Assembly: GCF_001632365.1 (NCBI RefSeq)
Contig: NW_024468565.1
Coordinates: 21,711 to 85,710 of the forward strand
Source: Laetiporus sulphureus 93-53
Lineage: Eukaryota > Basidiomycota > Agaricomycetes > Polyporales > Laetiporaceae
Length of the DNA: 64,000 nt
Reading direction: 5' to 3'
The translations under genes were made by a program, and so were the position numbers. Positions 11,181-22,840 of this stretch are shown here, piece after piece. Position 1 is the first letter of the stretch. Each line of letters opens with the position of its first letter. Below the pieces are notes generated by a model. That model did not search any database. It was not told where the DNA came from and worked only from the letters and a program-made list of their open reading frames with translations.

Positions 11181-12890
11181 ATGTCCGCTATTAGCGCCCA
11201 ACAGGCGACTGCCAGCGAATCGACCATGGAGGGCATAGGTGTCGAGCGAACTCCTCTGGGAGGGTCTCCACCGCCAGCGAGCGCGACGTCGTCGGCCCCA
11301 GGGCCGACGCCCCCGCACCCGCCGGTCCACAATCATATGCGCGACACCATTAGGTCTCTGCGCAATAATTTGAACAACCTTGCTATCGGCGTACAGCACG
11401 TTATCGAAGGCCCCTACGAGGCCGCAACATACCCTGACGAGTTCGAGAACTGCGCTGTCGCGCTCACTACCTGCCTTCGCGACTTCCACAATGCTCTCAT
11501 GAACGACTCCCTCATCCTCGACACCGAGACTGGTACCCGAATCCTGCGCCTCTACCAGGCTTGCTTCCATCAGCAGCTCGCCAGCGCAGCCGTCATTCTC
11601 AACGACGACACCCTCATGGACGAAGTTCCGCGTACCCGCCAGCGCACAGAAGGCACTCTCCCTGTCGGCATCGACGTGCAGGCCGCCCTGACTAAGGCTG
11701 TCGAGGACGGAGTTCGCATGGCCACGTCAGCCATCAACACGCGACTGTCGGCTATCGAGGCCCAGCTAGTGCACGGGCGCCCGCTGCCACAATCTCCTCA
11801 GGCCCCCGAGGGACCGCGACCCCAACCGCCGGTCCGTACTGGTCGTCAACGTGCCCCCACCGCCAACTCCAGTGCTGCTGCCCCTGCAGCGCAGCCTTCG
11901 GCGCAGCCTGAGACGCAGGCCCCGAATGCCCCCACCGTGGCACAGGTGGCCGCCAAGAACCGCGAGAAGTGCTACGTCCTTCTCGTTACACCCGAGCAGC
12001 ATGCCGCCATCGAGGCAGGGGGTACCATGCCCCAATGGTATGCTAAGGTCCATATGCGCCTGCGCGAGACCCCCGCGTGGGCAAAGGTACGCTTTCTCGG
12101 TCTTCGCTTCGCTGGACCGACCAAGGTCCAAGCGGCGTTCTCGCATGATTCCCCGGATGCGCTCATCAAGGAGTGTCTCCGGCCCATCCATCATCTGCTG
12201 GGCGTGGTCCCACGTGCACCGTCCCCTGCACCGGGCCCTCGAGAGCAGGCATCTGTCCCACAAGACTTCCGCCCTCTCGCCCCAGTAACTAAACTTTTCC
12301 TTCCGAGCTGCCCGCTCCATCACCCTGACTCGGGAGACATGCTCATCGAGGAGGAGATTCTGGCGGAGCTCCGCCGCAACTCCATGTTTTCCTCCGTTCA
12401 TTTCAATGGTCTTCCCGGATTTGTCGTTCCCCCTGAGCACCGCGAGCAGCTCGGGAAATCCTCCCTTATCATTTCTATTGAGGATGTGCACCGCGACTTC
12501 TGCGCGCGCAACCTCCTGGGTCGTGACAACCGCGGTGACGCCGCTGGTTTTGTATGGTTTTACGGTTCTCGCCTGATGGTTAAGAAGTCGAAAGATCGTC
12601 CCGTGTTCCGTCAGTGCACTCGTTGCTGGCGCCTCACACATCTCGAAAGTCACTGCAAGAAGCGGGCACCAGTATGCCGCTTCTGCGGAAAGACTAATCA
12701 CACATCCGATATGCATCGGCAAGCCTGCCTTGTATGCAATCATGAGGCTCGCCCGGCTGACCAGCCTTGTGAGTCTGCTCACTATTTCTGTGTGGTCTGT
12801 GGCACCAATGGTCACCATGCCGCCGACACCACCTGCCCTGCGCGAAAAGATTACCGCATCCCTATCTCGCGCACCAACCCCTCATCATGA
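11181..12890 (+). CDS. LINE ORF1 (Gag-like nucleic-acid-binding protein)
   Basis: An intact 569-residue frame with a good start context (CACCATGTC). The first half is Ala/Pro-rich; residues 200-260 are low-complexity. The C-terminal 100 residues hold a run of zinc knuckles: C-x2-C-x4-H-x4-C (CTRCWRLTHLESHC), a second starting CRFCGKTNH, and further Cys/His pairs near CVVCGTNGHH. Such proteins coat LINE RNA and accompany it to the target. The stop overlaps the ORF2 start as ATGA. A long antisense frame over the same span is a by-product of the high GC content. Confidence 0.9.
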   Translation: MSAISAQQATASESTMEGIGVERTPLGGSPPPASATSSAPGPTPPHPPVHNHMRDTIRSLRNNLNNLAIGVQHVIEGPYEAATYPDEFENCAVALTTCLRDFHNALMNDSLILDTETGTRILRLYQACFHQQLASAAVILNDDTLMDEVPRTRQRTEGTLPVGIDVQAALTKAVEDGVRMATSAINTRLSAIEAQLVHGRPLPQSPQAPEGPRPQPPVRTGRQRAPTANSSAAAPAAQPSAQPETQAPNAPTVAQVAAKNREKCYVLLVTPEQHAAIEAGGTMPQWYAKVHMRLRETPAWAKVRFLGLRFAGPTKVQAAFSHDSPDALIKECLRPIHHLLGVVPRAPSPAPGPREQASVPQDFRPLAPVTKLFLPSCPLHHPDSGDMLIEEEILAELRRNSMFSSVHFNGLPGFVVPPEHREQLGKSSLIISIEDVHRDFCARNLLGRDNRGDAAGFVWFYGSRLMVKKSKDRPVFRQCTRCWRLTHLESHCKKRAPVCRFCGKTNHTSDMHRQACLVCNHEARPADQPCESAHYFCVVCGTNGHHAADTTCPARKDYRIPISRTNPSS

Positions 12891-15800
12891 ATATCACAAC
12901 CGCGCATTTGAACGTGGCCCGGTCTAACCCGCGCGTCCACGGTTTCGTTTCTTCCACTTCCTACGATATCTATTTCCTTCAAGAGCCGTGGTGGGGGCAA
13001 ATCGGCATCGATACCCCCCATGGCTCTGAGTCAGGCGCTACTGTTTTTGGTCACGTCAATGTCCGGCCCTACGGCCTGGACACCTATCATTTTCCCTCCA
13101 CCTCTGCGCTGCCGCGACCTCGGGCCAGCATCCTGGTCCGGCGCATGCTCTTAAACACTTATCACATCTCCATGTGTACCGACCTGGTGTCGGACCCGGA
13201 TGTGGTCGTCCTTCATTTTGTCTCACGCTCTGATCCCACCCACGACTTCTTCATGGTCAACTGCTATAACGAAGGCTCGCGAGCCCAACACCGCATTTTG
13301 CCCACTCTCTATGATATCCCTTTCCCGCCGCGAGCGAACCTCCTTGTCACTGGAGATTTTAATCTCCACCACCCCCTATGGTCATGGACCGGGCGGGCCT
13401 CCCGCTCTGCTTCCACTGCCTCCACCGCTTTCGCTGGGTGGCTAGAGCGCGAGTCGCTCGAAATTCTTAATGACCTCGATCAACCCACTCACATGGTGAA
13501 TGGCGACCTGCTCTCGGGCACCATCATCGATCTGGTCTGCGCGACCTCCAGTGCGCAATGTCACGTTCACGGAGTCGCTGCTACTCCCACATCCTTTGAA
13601 TTGGATCACGCTCTACTAACCTCTACTCTATCTCACATTGCTCACCCCGTAGACGTTGACCTTGGCTTTCGAGTCGATGTGTCCAAACGAGATGACTGGA
13701 ACACATGCCTTGCCCGCGAGCTGGTGCTGTCCCCACCGCCGGCCACCTATACCACCAATGACGACCTCGAAGCGGGCGCTCAGGCTCTGCTGCGAGCAAT
13801 GTCCGTGGCCTGCCACGAAGTGTTCCCCCGATGCACACATGCTCACCGGGCCTCCCAGCTCTGGTGGAACGATGCGTGTGACACTGCCCGCGCAAATGTC
13901 CAGGCGGCGCCTACTCATGAGGAGAGGCGAGCAGCCAAAGCCACCCTCTCGGCCACCATCCGACAAGCTCGGAAGGATTGGACTCAGGAGGCGGTCACGC
14001 GACTCCAGCACACCGACCCCTGGCGGCTCGCCTCCTGGACCAAAGGAGTGCGGGCGCCCCCGCTGCCCGTCATCCGTGCGGACGGGGAGACTGGCTCTCT
14101 CCCTGCCGACGCGGGTCGTCTACTCACACATTTCTATTTTCCGGCGTCTCCGCCCTTGCCTGATCTGCCTCCTCTCTTTACCTCTGCGCCTCCGGCAGCG
14201 CGCCCAGACCGTCCCCTCCTTATCACTGAAGTAACTGCCGCCATCGAGGCTGCGTCTAACTATTCAGCACCTGGCATCTCCGGAGTGTCGTGGCGGCTCC
14301 TTAAATGGGTCTGGCGGTCTGGTGCGCGTCATGCTCTTTTTCTTTTTCTTTCCTCTTCTTTGCGCCTGGGTTACCTCCCCACCCCACTTCGGGCTGCAGC
14401 GGTTGTGTACTTGCCCAAGCCGGGCAAGGCGGATTACACTGCACCCAAGTCCCACTGACCAATTGCTCTCCTGGAAACCTTGAGCAAGGTCCTCAAGAAA
14501 GTGGTTGCTGCTCGTTTCAACTTCCAGATCGGTGCTCACAATCTTGTGTCCGGCTCACAGTTTGGTGGGCGGGGCCAGCATTCCGTCGTGGATGCCGGAG
14601 TCACTCTGATGCACCGTGTACGCACCGCCTGGGAAAACGGTTTCTCTGCTACCTTACTGTGCATGGACGTCGAGGGCTATTACAATAACATTCGCCATGA
14701 CGTCCTTCACTCTGCTCTCCTTTCTTTGGGCTTTTCCACAAATGAGGTCCTTTGGACCATGTCCTTCCTTTCTTCGTGCACTGTGCGGCCCAAACTCAAT
14801 TCAGAGCTGGGTCCATCATACCATGTTGCTGCACTCGGCATCCCACAGGGATCGCCTCTGTCGCCAGTCCTCTCTACAATATACTCTTCCCCGCTGTATG
14901 CGAACCTTGATCCATTCGCGCATCCCCAGCAGTCTACGGCGGGCTACGTCGACGATTTTTCCCTCCTTATTGTTTCTCCCTCGCTGAACGAGAACATGTC
15001 CATCATCCAACGCACTCTGCCGAGTGTGGGCGCCACGCTTCACCAGCTTGGGCTGACCATTGGCATGGCGAAAACAGAGCTTATCCACTTTACCTCCCCG
15101 AGACGCTCCCTTGACGTCAACCCTCCCCTGCGGATTCAGTGGGATGGGCGGGATATCACCATACAGCCTGCCTCATATCTGCGATGGCTCGGTATCTGGT
15201 ACGACCGACACCTAACCTTCACCCACCACATTCGCGTCATGGCGGCCAGGGCTTCGTCCCGTGTCGCCGCTTTCCGCATGCTCACCAACACACAGCGAGG
15301 CATGACGGTCGCGCAAGCTCGCTTGCTATACCTTACCACCATCCTTCCCGTACTCACCTTTGGTAGCCCCGTGTGGTATAACCCGCGGGGCCCACGCTCA
15401 CTCTTTCAACCTTTGCAACAGGTACAAAACAACGCACTGCGGTGGTTCATGGGAGCATGGCGGTCTACCCCCCACCACGTCCTCAACCTCATCTCCAGCG
15501 TCCTGCCGATGCGACACCAGCTCGACAAGCTCAACGGCCTTGCCGCAGCTTGCCTCCTCACCCTCTCCGCGTCCCATCCGGTGACCCACTGCCTGGCGGC
15601 CAACCGTACAGCCCACCCGCCCAACTTCTCCCTCCTCAACCCCGCCATCCCTGTCCACCACGGCACCAGCGCGGTGGATGTGCTCGAACAAACCCTGCTC
15701 ATGAGAGCGGCGCGCCTTCTCCCCTGGTTGCAGCTGCCCTGGGACCCTGCGCATCCATGGGGTGAGAGGGTTCACGTCTGTGTCCCTCCGCCTACCAAAG

Positions 15801-16434
15801 ACGGCTCCAAGGAGTACTTACGTTCCTTTTTCTTCCCTCTTTTACACTCTTCCATCCCTCTACCCGACGCCCTATGGGTCTTCACAGACGGCTCCCAAAT
15901 CGCCCAGCCCGACCCCACCCCACGGAACCGACGAGCAGGTGCAGGTGCGTGTATCATTCACCAGGGTGCGGTAAAGTACGAGCGGGCTTGGGGCATGGGC
16001 CACCAGGCTGAGGTGTATGACGCCGAACTCTTCGCAATGGCAGCGGTCGCCAGCCGCTTTGCCAGTTTTCTGGTGACCTACCCCATGATTACCCACATTT
16101 ACCTCTGCGCAGACAACCGCGCTGCCCTGTCCAATGTCCTGTCGCTGCGCCCACACAGTGGCCAGCCCTTCTCCCTTCGCTTTCGGGCACTTCTCGCTCC
16201 TCTCATGGAGCAATACCCACTTTTGAACCTTTCGCTGCTATGGGTTCCAGGGCATACGGGTGTACTGGGTAACGAGGTGGCGGACCGGCTAGCCAAGGAA
16301 GGCACGTCCCTACCCGATAGTGTCCTACCCACCTTAACGTGGATCCGGCGCTGGGCGCGCGAGCGAGCGACCACCTCCTGGCAAACCGAGTTCCGTTACA
16401 CCGATCGACCCCCTGCAATACGGTCCTCGTGGCC
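12887..16434 (+). pseudogene. LINE ORF2: endonuclease, reverse transcriptase and RNase H (one in-frame stop; end in gap)
   Basis: The start lies inside the ORF1 stop (ATGA). Residues 1-240 form an APE-type endonuclease with QEPW, GDFN and a final DHALL. The RT spans about 14370-15250, with MDVEGYY (motif A), GIPQGSPLSP (motif B) and YVDD (motif C). RNase H (15860-16320) shows FTDGS, DAELFAM, CADNRAAL and VPGHTGVLGNEVADRLAKE. A single TGA at 14456-14458 interrupts the frame just before PIALLETLSKVLKK, where family members have Arg, so CGA to TGA is likely. The frame enters the assembly gap before its natural end. Confidence 0.9.
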
Positions 16435-17064
16435 NNNNNNNNNNNNNNNNNNNNNNNNNNNNNNNNNNNNNNNNNNNNNNNNNNNNNNNNNNNNNNNNNN
16501 NNNNNNNNNNNNNNNNNNNNNNNNNNNNNNNNNNNNNNNNNNNNNNNNNNNNNNNNNNNNNNNNNNNNNNNNNNNNNNNNNNNNNNNNNNNNNNNNNNNN
16601 NNNNNNNNNNNNNNNNNNNNNNNNNNNNNNNNNNNNNNNNNNNNNNNNNNNNNNNNNNNNNNNNNNNNNNNNNNNNNNNNNNNNNNNNNNNNNNNNNNNN
16701 NNNNNNNNNNNNNNNNNNNNNNNNNNNNNNNNNNNNNNNNNNNNNNNNNNNNNNNNNNNNNNNNNNNNNNNNNNNNNNNNNNNNNNNNNNNNNNNNNNNN
16801 NNNNNNNNNNNNNNNNNNNNNNNNNNNNNNNNNNNNNNNNNNNNNNNNNNNNNNNNNNNNNNNNNNNNNNNNNNNNNNNNNNNNNNNNNNNNNNNNNNNN
16901 NNNNNNNNNNNNNNNNNNNNNNNNNNNNNNNNNNNNNNNNNNNNNNNNNNNNNNNNNNNNNNNNNNNNNNNNNNNNNNNNNNNNNNNNNNNNNNNNNNNN
17001 NNNNNNNNNNNNNNNNNNNNNNNNNNNNNNNNNNNNNNNNNNNNNNNNNNNNNNNNNNNNNNNN
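16435..17064. other. Assembly gap (630 Ns)
   Basis: A run of N characters. It hides the end of LINE ORF2, the LINE 3' UTR and the junction with the old gypsy element. About 38 bases of the gypsy RT that should lie between the flanks are also missing or inside the gap. Confidence 1.
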
Positions 17065-18206
17065 AAACCATCTGGAATGATAGAAGAAATTCGACAGTTC
17101 ATACACTCCAGTGTCGAGCTTTTTCTTGATTATTGCACATACTTCTTTATATATTTTTGGCAGAATTGGAATGTTTCACTTGACCCAGGGCTTGTGTGGG
17201 ATTACTGGAAAGCTGATAGGTGAGAAGTACTCTGATTTGAAGCTCCCTCTTTCTGAATCTCCACAAGTGAATGCTCAATTGTATAAACTCATGAACACGT
17301 GCATCAGAGCTCACTCATTCAGCCACAGAAATCCTGGCTTGTGTGCAGTGTCTAACACCTCTATTCGCTCCTTTATGTAACATCCCATCAGAGTGAAGGG
17401 TCCTGGTTACTTGGATAGTTGTGGTAAGCTTCATAGTGGATCTCGTATTATTTTATGCATGATCCTAAACTGCTCTGATACTGATGCAATCACTGGTTTC
17501 ATTTTAAGGGCCATCAGTTTGTACTTCTTCTTTGTGGCAGCATACATGGCATTTGTACTTGATTCTGAAGTGGGTGTGAACTGCATGAACGTGGTTTTTG
17601 CACTTAAAATAATGGCTGAAGTTGCCGTGTATAGTGAGGACACTGCATCAAGAACTTGTCCCGATGCTCGCAGATAGCTAGACTGGACTGAGACTGGATC
17701 AGAAGATATGACTGGGGAATAGGCTGATATTACTGGGATGTCTGCATTGCTTACATCGATGATTAGGGCCATTTCTTCACTTTTGGTAGTCATATCCTCC
17801 ATTAGCAAAAATCTGAATCCTTCAGTCGAAATTGCTGTGCCCTGACTCAGGGCAGTCCTCTTGGTACAGTGGGTATAGTAGCCATTCTTTCTGTGTTTGG
17901 ACATACAATCATCACCGTTTGGTTTTCTTTGAAGAAATTGTGCACTATGCTTTTGGTGAGCACATCAAATGGATGTCTGAGCAGAATATTGTAGGCTGCT
18001 GCCTGAATAATGTGAATTTGAAGATAGAGAACGATGTCTCTAACTTGGAACAGTACATTGTGTACTAGACCGAGTGACTGATTAACTTTTTCATTTGCTG
18101 ACTGCATGTTGAGCTTAATCATGGGATCGTAGATAAGTCCTAGCAAATGGCATACTTCCTCTGACATTGCTACAATTTGGCAACCAGGATCTAGGATTGC
18201 TTTCAC
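17065..18206 (-). pseudogene. Old gypsy element: RT N-terminus, linker and aspartic protease
   Basis: 17065-17110 resumes the RT N-terminal region. 17431-17904 is the linker between protease and RT, with VISAYSPVI and SSYLRASGQ, matching 53500-53600. 17847-18206 is the protease: ILDPGCQIVAMSE carries the DPG form of the active site, and the block ending ILLRHPFDVLTKS corresponds to ILLGRPFDVLTKS. The frames are broken by stops. Confidence 0.8.
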
Positions 18207-19995
18207 TCATTCCTTGTTGTCAATCAGCGTGACTATCGAGCAGAGCGCATGTGAGTCCTTCACCACTGTTAGCTGCTCTGGCTCATCTTTGCTGTGGACA
18301 TGCTTTAGATATGCATTGTAAACATCAGAGATGATTGAGCCTGTTGCTGCTAGTGGCTCTCCTCCTGTCTGACTGTAGCGATTCTGTTTTCTGCAGATTT
18401 TAGGATCATCACCATTCCTGCTGTACTTGAGGGCATGACACGCTTCAGTGTACATGCTTCTCGATACTTGTTTTGAATGTCTGGTGATATAGAAAGTGGT
18501 CCCTCCATTGACAGGATTATGTAGAATGCTTTCATTGACTGTTTGAACTCTGTATTTGCTAGTTCCAGCTGGTAAATAGGCAGTGCATTATGATAGGCTG
18601 CATCGTGTGCCCCTGGCTTCAGGGCTTGCCCAAAGTTATGCATGTTTGGTGATACATAGAGTGCATCTCTTGCTGCTTGGAACTGGTGCTCTGGTGCACT
18701 TTCTGTGATGGGAGCAGATGCGCTAGGAGTACTTTCGCTAGCATTCTCTGCCTTCATCTGAGGCTTTGGAGACTCAGGTGCTTTCTCCATTTGTGCTGGC
18801 TTTGCCGCCACTTCTGTTGGTCACCTAGGTGGCATATGCACACCATCAAATACTGGTCTCAACCTCTTGAGGTTGTACAACTTGCGCTCCAGTGCTTCAA
18901 TCCTATCTCTTGCTCCTAGAGAAAATGAACTGGCTTTGTCTGATGAGACCTCAAATAGGTTTGCTGCTAAAACAGATGCTGTAACTGGTGTTTGGTTGCA
19001 TTGGTGCCACTTGTAGATCTGATCATGAATGGTGATTCCTGAAATGTTGCGAGGCATGAAGGTTCCATTCGGTAGGATGACCTTCCCTGCTGCATTGTGC
19101 ATGCACTTGTCATTCTTGACATCTTTCTCAATGTGCTTGCAGGTTCCTATCATTTCTCCTGCTTCTCTGCAGTAGTGGCAATATCCACTTGCATTTCTAT
19201 TTGTGGCTGGTGGCTTACTTGCAGCATTAGATTGTGTGCTGTCATTCGACTTGTCCACTCCTCCAGTTGCTGTGGCCATGAGCATTTGCATTGATTTGAC
19301 TAGGCTTTCTATGAGCAAGGAAATATCCTCACTTTTGATACCCGTCATTCTGCTAGCTGACATAGTTGACGACGTTTTGACTATTGACAGCCCTGCACTT
19401 GTTCCATGCAAGACGAACTTTGCCGCTTCGTAAACATCATTAAGGGGTATGGATTGTCAAGATAATAATCGGGCTGCTTCAGTTGTAGCCTCTGCGAGAT
19501 CCAATTCCATAGCTTCCACTGGAAGCCTCATATGAAGGTGCATTTACGTTCTGACTTGGAGATGCAGTTCTTGCCAATAAGAAATGACATGATGGCTAGA
19601 AATTCTCGGTGATAGTTCCCTAGCTCCACAATTGTTTACATTCTGAGGTGAGCACACTCCTCAACCAAAAGATCCATGTCTCTAACCTCCCATTTCTTCT
19701 CCGTATGTGCATCAGGGTACAGTTCCTGAATGGCTTGCTTCAAGTCTTGGTAGGTTTTAAGTGGATCAGTATATTCTGGAAGCGATTCTATGAGATCGAT
19801 GATGTCAATGTTAAGGTAGCATTTTACCCATAGCTTCTTCTCGGCTTCAGTATTAATCTGACAATGGTTGAATAGGATTTTAAGGTCATCAAATAAGTGA
19901 AATAGTGTTCTTGGCTGATCGGGATCGAATACCGGCACCGATTGATCACCTTGGAATGGCATTTGGTTGGTTACAATGGTATCCATGACTGACAT
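18207..19995 (-). pseudogene. Old gypsy element: gag
   Basis: 19636-19995 is the capsid N-terminal part (DPDQPRTLFHLFDDL, QELYPDAHTEKKW), matching 51230-51523. 18821-19411 contains the cysteine motif CHYCREAGEMIGTC followed by VILPNGTFMPRNI. The His expected in a CCHC knuckle is Glu here. 18350-18811 is the Pro/Ala-rich linker and the NFGQALKPGAHDAAY block before the protease. Stops separate the blocks. Confidence 0.8.
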
Positions 19996-20511
19996 GGCTG
20001 TGCTAATAGGCAGAGATGTGTGGGTTCGATCCCAGACTTGATTCCTAGTGTGTTCTGCTGCAAATGCTGCTTCTAGTTCATCTAGAAGTGTTCAGAGAGG
20101 TACTTCAGAGGATGAGAATGTGGAACGTGCTGAAAGCAGCTCAGCGACAGATGATTTGAGTGAGTGATGCAGGGATGGAGTAAGGGTACTAAGGGATGAG
20201 ATGCTAGGTGAGGCAGTGGATGCAGGTGATCATGATCAGGATGCCAATAGCTGTGTTTCATGTGATGGAGATGGATGGTAGTCAGCTAGATGAGGTCGGC
20301 CTTCTTCTGTTCAATCAAATTCTGCCCTCTGAGACTTGTGTAGTTAACTGAGTCACTGATTAAATGATGAGAAAACTTCCTCATCTGACGAATCACCTAT
20401 GGTTGTGAGTCCACTGGTGTTTCAAGGGGATACTGAACTTCCTCTTCAGTTTTCGAGCATAGTGCGATCGACTCAGTGCTGTGAACTTTAAATTTTCTTT
20501 CGCACCTCATG

Positions 20512-20521
20512 GTGGGCTCCA
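20512..20521 (-). other. Primer-binding site of the old gypsy element
   Basis: Read on the minus strand this is TGGAGCCCAC, four bases inside the LTR that begins at 20526. It fixes the element's direction as right to left. The leader between it and gag (19996-20511) has no clear frame. Confidence 0.75.
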
Positions 20522-20525
20522 GAAA

Positions 20526-21746
20526 TGATATGCTCAACCACGCTCTGGCTGCCAGCTACCTTCTATCCTCTTAAGGAAGGCAGATTGAAGCTGTCCATCT
20601 TCATTCACCTTGGACTGCAGTTGCAGGGACTTCAGCTGATAATGCTTAGAGGGGTGGCTGCGAGTCATTCAGCATCTAGCTTGAAACTGAGTGGTGAGTG
20701 ATGATTGAGACTAGGGTGATATTTCCACTTCTGGATGAGTCAAGAGATGGATGAATCATGTGGACTATTGGGTAGATAAAGTCAGAATCGGACAGATGGA
20801 TGTAGAGGTGCAAGGATCAAGCAGTAATGTGGGTCTTTGGCTGACTAAGCTAGTGACTTGGGTGCTAGAGGTAACTCTTTTCAGCACTATGGATGAGGTC
20901 TGAGTGCTTCCTTGGTCTCTGGGGCATCTATACTGTGCTCTCCAGTGCTACAGATAAGGTCTGGGCACTTGCTACAGCTGCAGAGTCTGATGAGAATGGG
21001 AATCTGAGTTGTTAGAGCTTGTGACTAGTGGCGTGAGAGAGAAAATGAAGTGGTGTGAGTACGAAATGTGGTAACGTGACTTAGCTGGGCACCTTCTGAG
21101 TCATGTTGTGGGTCACTAGAGAGAGTGCTGCCCCAGTTGGTGTTGAGAGCAAATGAGGCGTTGAGTGTAGACTAGATGAACTAAATAGGGCACTCCACCC
21201 TATTGTGAGGATAATGTAGAAATTGAGAACTGAGGGGTGAACTCTTCATTTTTTTTGTGGTATGTACATTGGTCATTATATAAGTGTAGAATAACATCTT
21301 CTAGTGTAGCAGAAGATGTTTCTGATCCCTGCTCCCATTTCCAATCCTCTGAAACAGTTTTAAAATGTTTCCCACCTCCTCCTCATCATCGCTTGCAGTC
21401 GAGAAACCAGAAGGTATGGGCCCTCAAGGGTTTGGTGGTCTGCTGCCCTGCACTTCCCTCACTTAGAGTGCACTCTCATTCTAACTTTGCCAAACTCATC
21501 CTGCTTCATCTCTTCTTCTTTGTTGTCTTAATCGGTGGTGCTAGCATGCAGGTCCTGGCTTATTTTCAAGCCTCATGTATGGCCCTTTGTGATATTGTAC
21601 TGCTTCTGTGGGTTCTTCAGACTCAGAGGTCCTTGTGCTATTCTGTCTAGAGTATTTCACTTGATAGATACATGTTATCGAGTCACGCAGTCCTCAGCTG
21701 CTCTTTCAGTTAGACTTCTGAGTACAGCACTTTCTGGTGCATATCA
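20526..21746 (-). repeat. 5' LTR of the old reverse-strand gypsy element
   Basis: It begins TGATATGCTCAACC and ends GGTGCATATCA, the reverse complement of the forward LTR termini. Length is 1221 bp. It groups with the LTRs at 1525 and 30602 rather than with those at 43428, 49291 and 61199. The matching 3' LTR, expected to the left of 4863, is not found. Confidence 0.85.
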
Positions 21747-21773
21747 ATGCCTATCGACAAGTACAAGACTGTG

Positions 21774-22422
21774 TGTCACGGATCTGGACCATGAATCCTA
21801 TGCACCACTACCTAATGGATGATTAACCACTTCGCCAAAAGGCTGACAATGATAAGCTTGGCTTATCACTTGGTTCCGACTATATATGCAGTGCAACTGC
21901 AGGTTTTACATGTCATGTGTGGTTTATTCTGTGACATTATCCCCTGTTTAAGGATCCTCGTCCCTGAGGGTATATAGCACCACCCCAATCCTAGCTTTGG
22001 ACTGGCTAATCTGTGCATTATTGGATTGAAAGTCAGGGATTCAAATTCATTGGTTGCCCCATCTTCAACCAATTCTGAGAGATGCTTTGTGACTAACTTG
22101 CATGCACTGGGACATGACTAACTTGCACCGTATTATTGGTGACTGACTTGCACTGGTGAGTTCGCCTAATGAATCGCGATGCTCGTGACCAGTGACTAAC
22201 TTGCACAAAGTGTTGCCAGTTCTCAGATTCGAACCAGTGACCCCGTAAGCTTATCATTTTGTCACAGATCCAGACCATGAATCCTATGCACCACTACCTA
22301 ATGGATGATTAACCACTTCGCCAAAAGGCTGGCAATGATAAGCTTGGCTTATCACTTGGTTCCGACTATATATGCAGTGCAACTGCAGGTTTTACATGTC
22401 ACGTGTGGTTTATTCTGTGACA
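21774..22422. mobile_element. TRIM-like element with two 163-bp terminal direct repeats
   Basis: Direct repeats at 21774-21936 and 22260-22422 are almost identical. Both begin TGTCAC and end TTTATTCTGTGACA, so they have LTR-type TG..CA ends. Total length is 649 bp with no coding capacity. The interior carries several copies of TGACTAACTTGCA and, on the minus strand, GGTTCGAATC, which fits a tRNA/pol III B box. No target-site duplication is evident. It could be a terminal-repeat retrotransposon in miniature or a tRNA-related SINE flanked by repeats. Confidence 0.65.
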
Positions 22423-22840
22423 AATTTGCTCATCAGTGCTTGAGCCAGTTCAGAGACAATTAGAGCCTCATCGTCAGCACTTAATCAGCTTTGTCCAGAT
22501 ATAGCAAGTTCCCATGACATAGCTCAAGGCCTCAGTCACAACAGTTCACAAGTACAGGAGTCACCAATTGCATTACACACACACACACACTCTAGCTTTT
22601 GACTCTTTTTCAGTCGGAGGCATCACTATAGTTGAACCTGTCACTCACTGATTCAGTTGATGAACTAATCTGTTTCAAGTCACATAGCCAAATGACTTAT
22701 GGCTGCCTGTCACTGCATTATCATCTGAAGTTTTCAGCAACCATAGCCTAAACGGACTGCAGACGGAAAGCTCCAGTTCACCTTTCTAGTAGGATTGATT
22801 AGGGGAGCTGCTCACAGCCAGGACATGGTTAAGCATATCA
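22423..22840 (+). repeat. 3' part of a forward gypsy LTR
   Basis: It matches the last 400 bases of the LTR at 49291-50696: CCAGATATAG, a CAAGTACAGGAGTCACCAAT run, CATTATCATCTGAAG and the terminus AAGCATATCA. The 5' part is missing at the TRIM-like element. An (AC)n run lies near 22577-22590. Confidence 0.7.

Larger units (their letters stand above)
11141..16434 (+). mobile_element. Tad1-like non-LTR retrotransposon (LINE), 3' end in assembly gap
   Basis: This GC-rich block interrupts the old gypsy RT region: the gypsy match stops near 11140 and resumes at 17065. It has the two-ORF layout of fungal Tad1-type LINEs: ORF1 with CCHC knuckles, and ORF2 with apurinic endonuclease, reverse transcriptase and RNase H. 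Only about 40 bases precede ORF1. The base composition is clearly richer in G and C than all neighbours, and the frames are almost intact, so it is young relative to its host element. The 3' UTR, tail and target-site duplication are hidden in the run of Ns. Confidence 0.9.

Noticed and set aside
11766..12818. Long (350-codon) minus-strand frame over LINE ORF1
   Set aside because: It mirrors the GC-rich ORF1 in the opposite strand, has no recognisable domain and no independent start signal.
22217..22260. A genuine tRNA gene
   Set aside because: Only a B-box-like GGTTCGAATC is present; I could not fold a full cloverleaf, so it is treated as a tRNA-related trace within the TRIM-like element.
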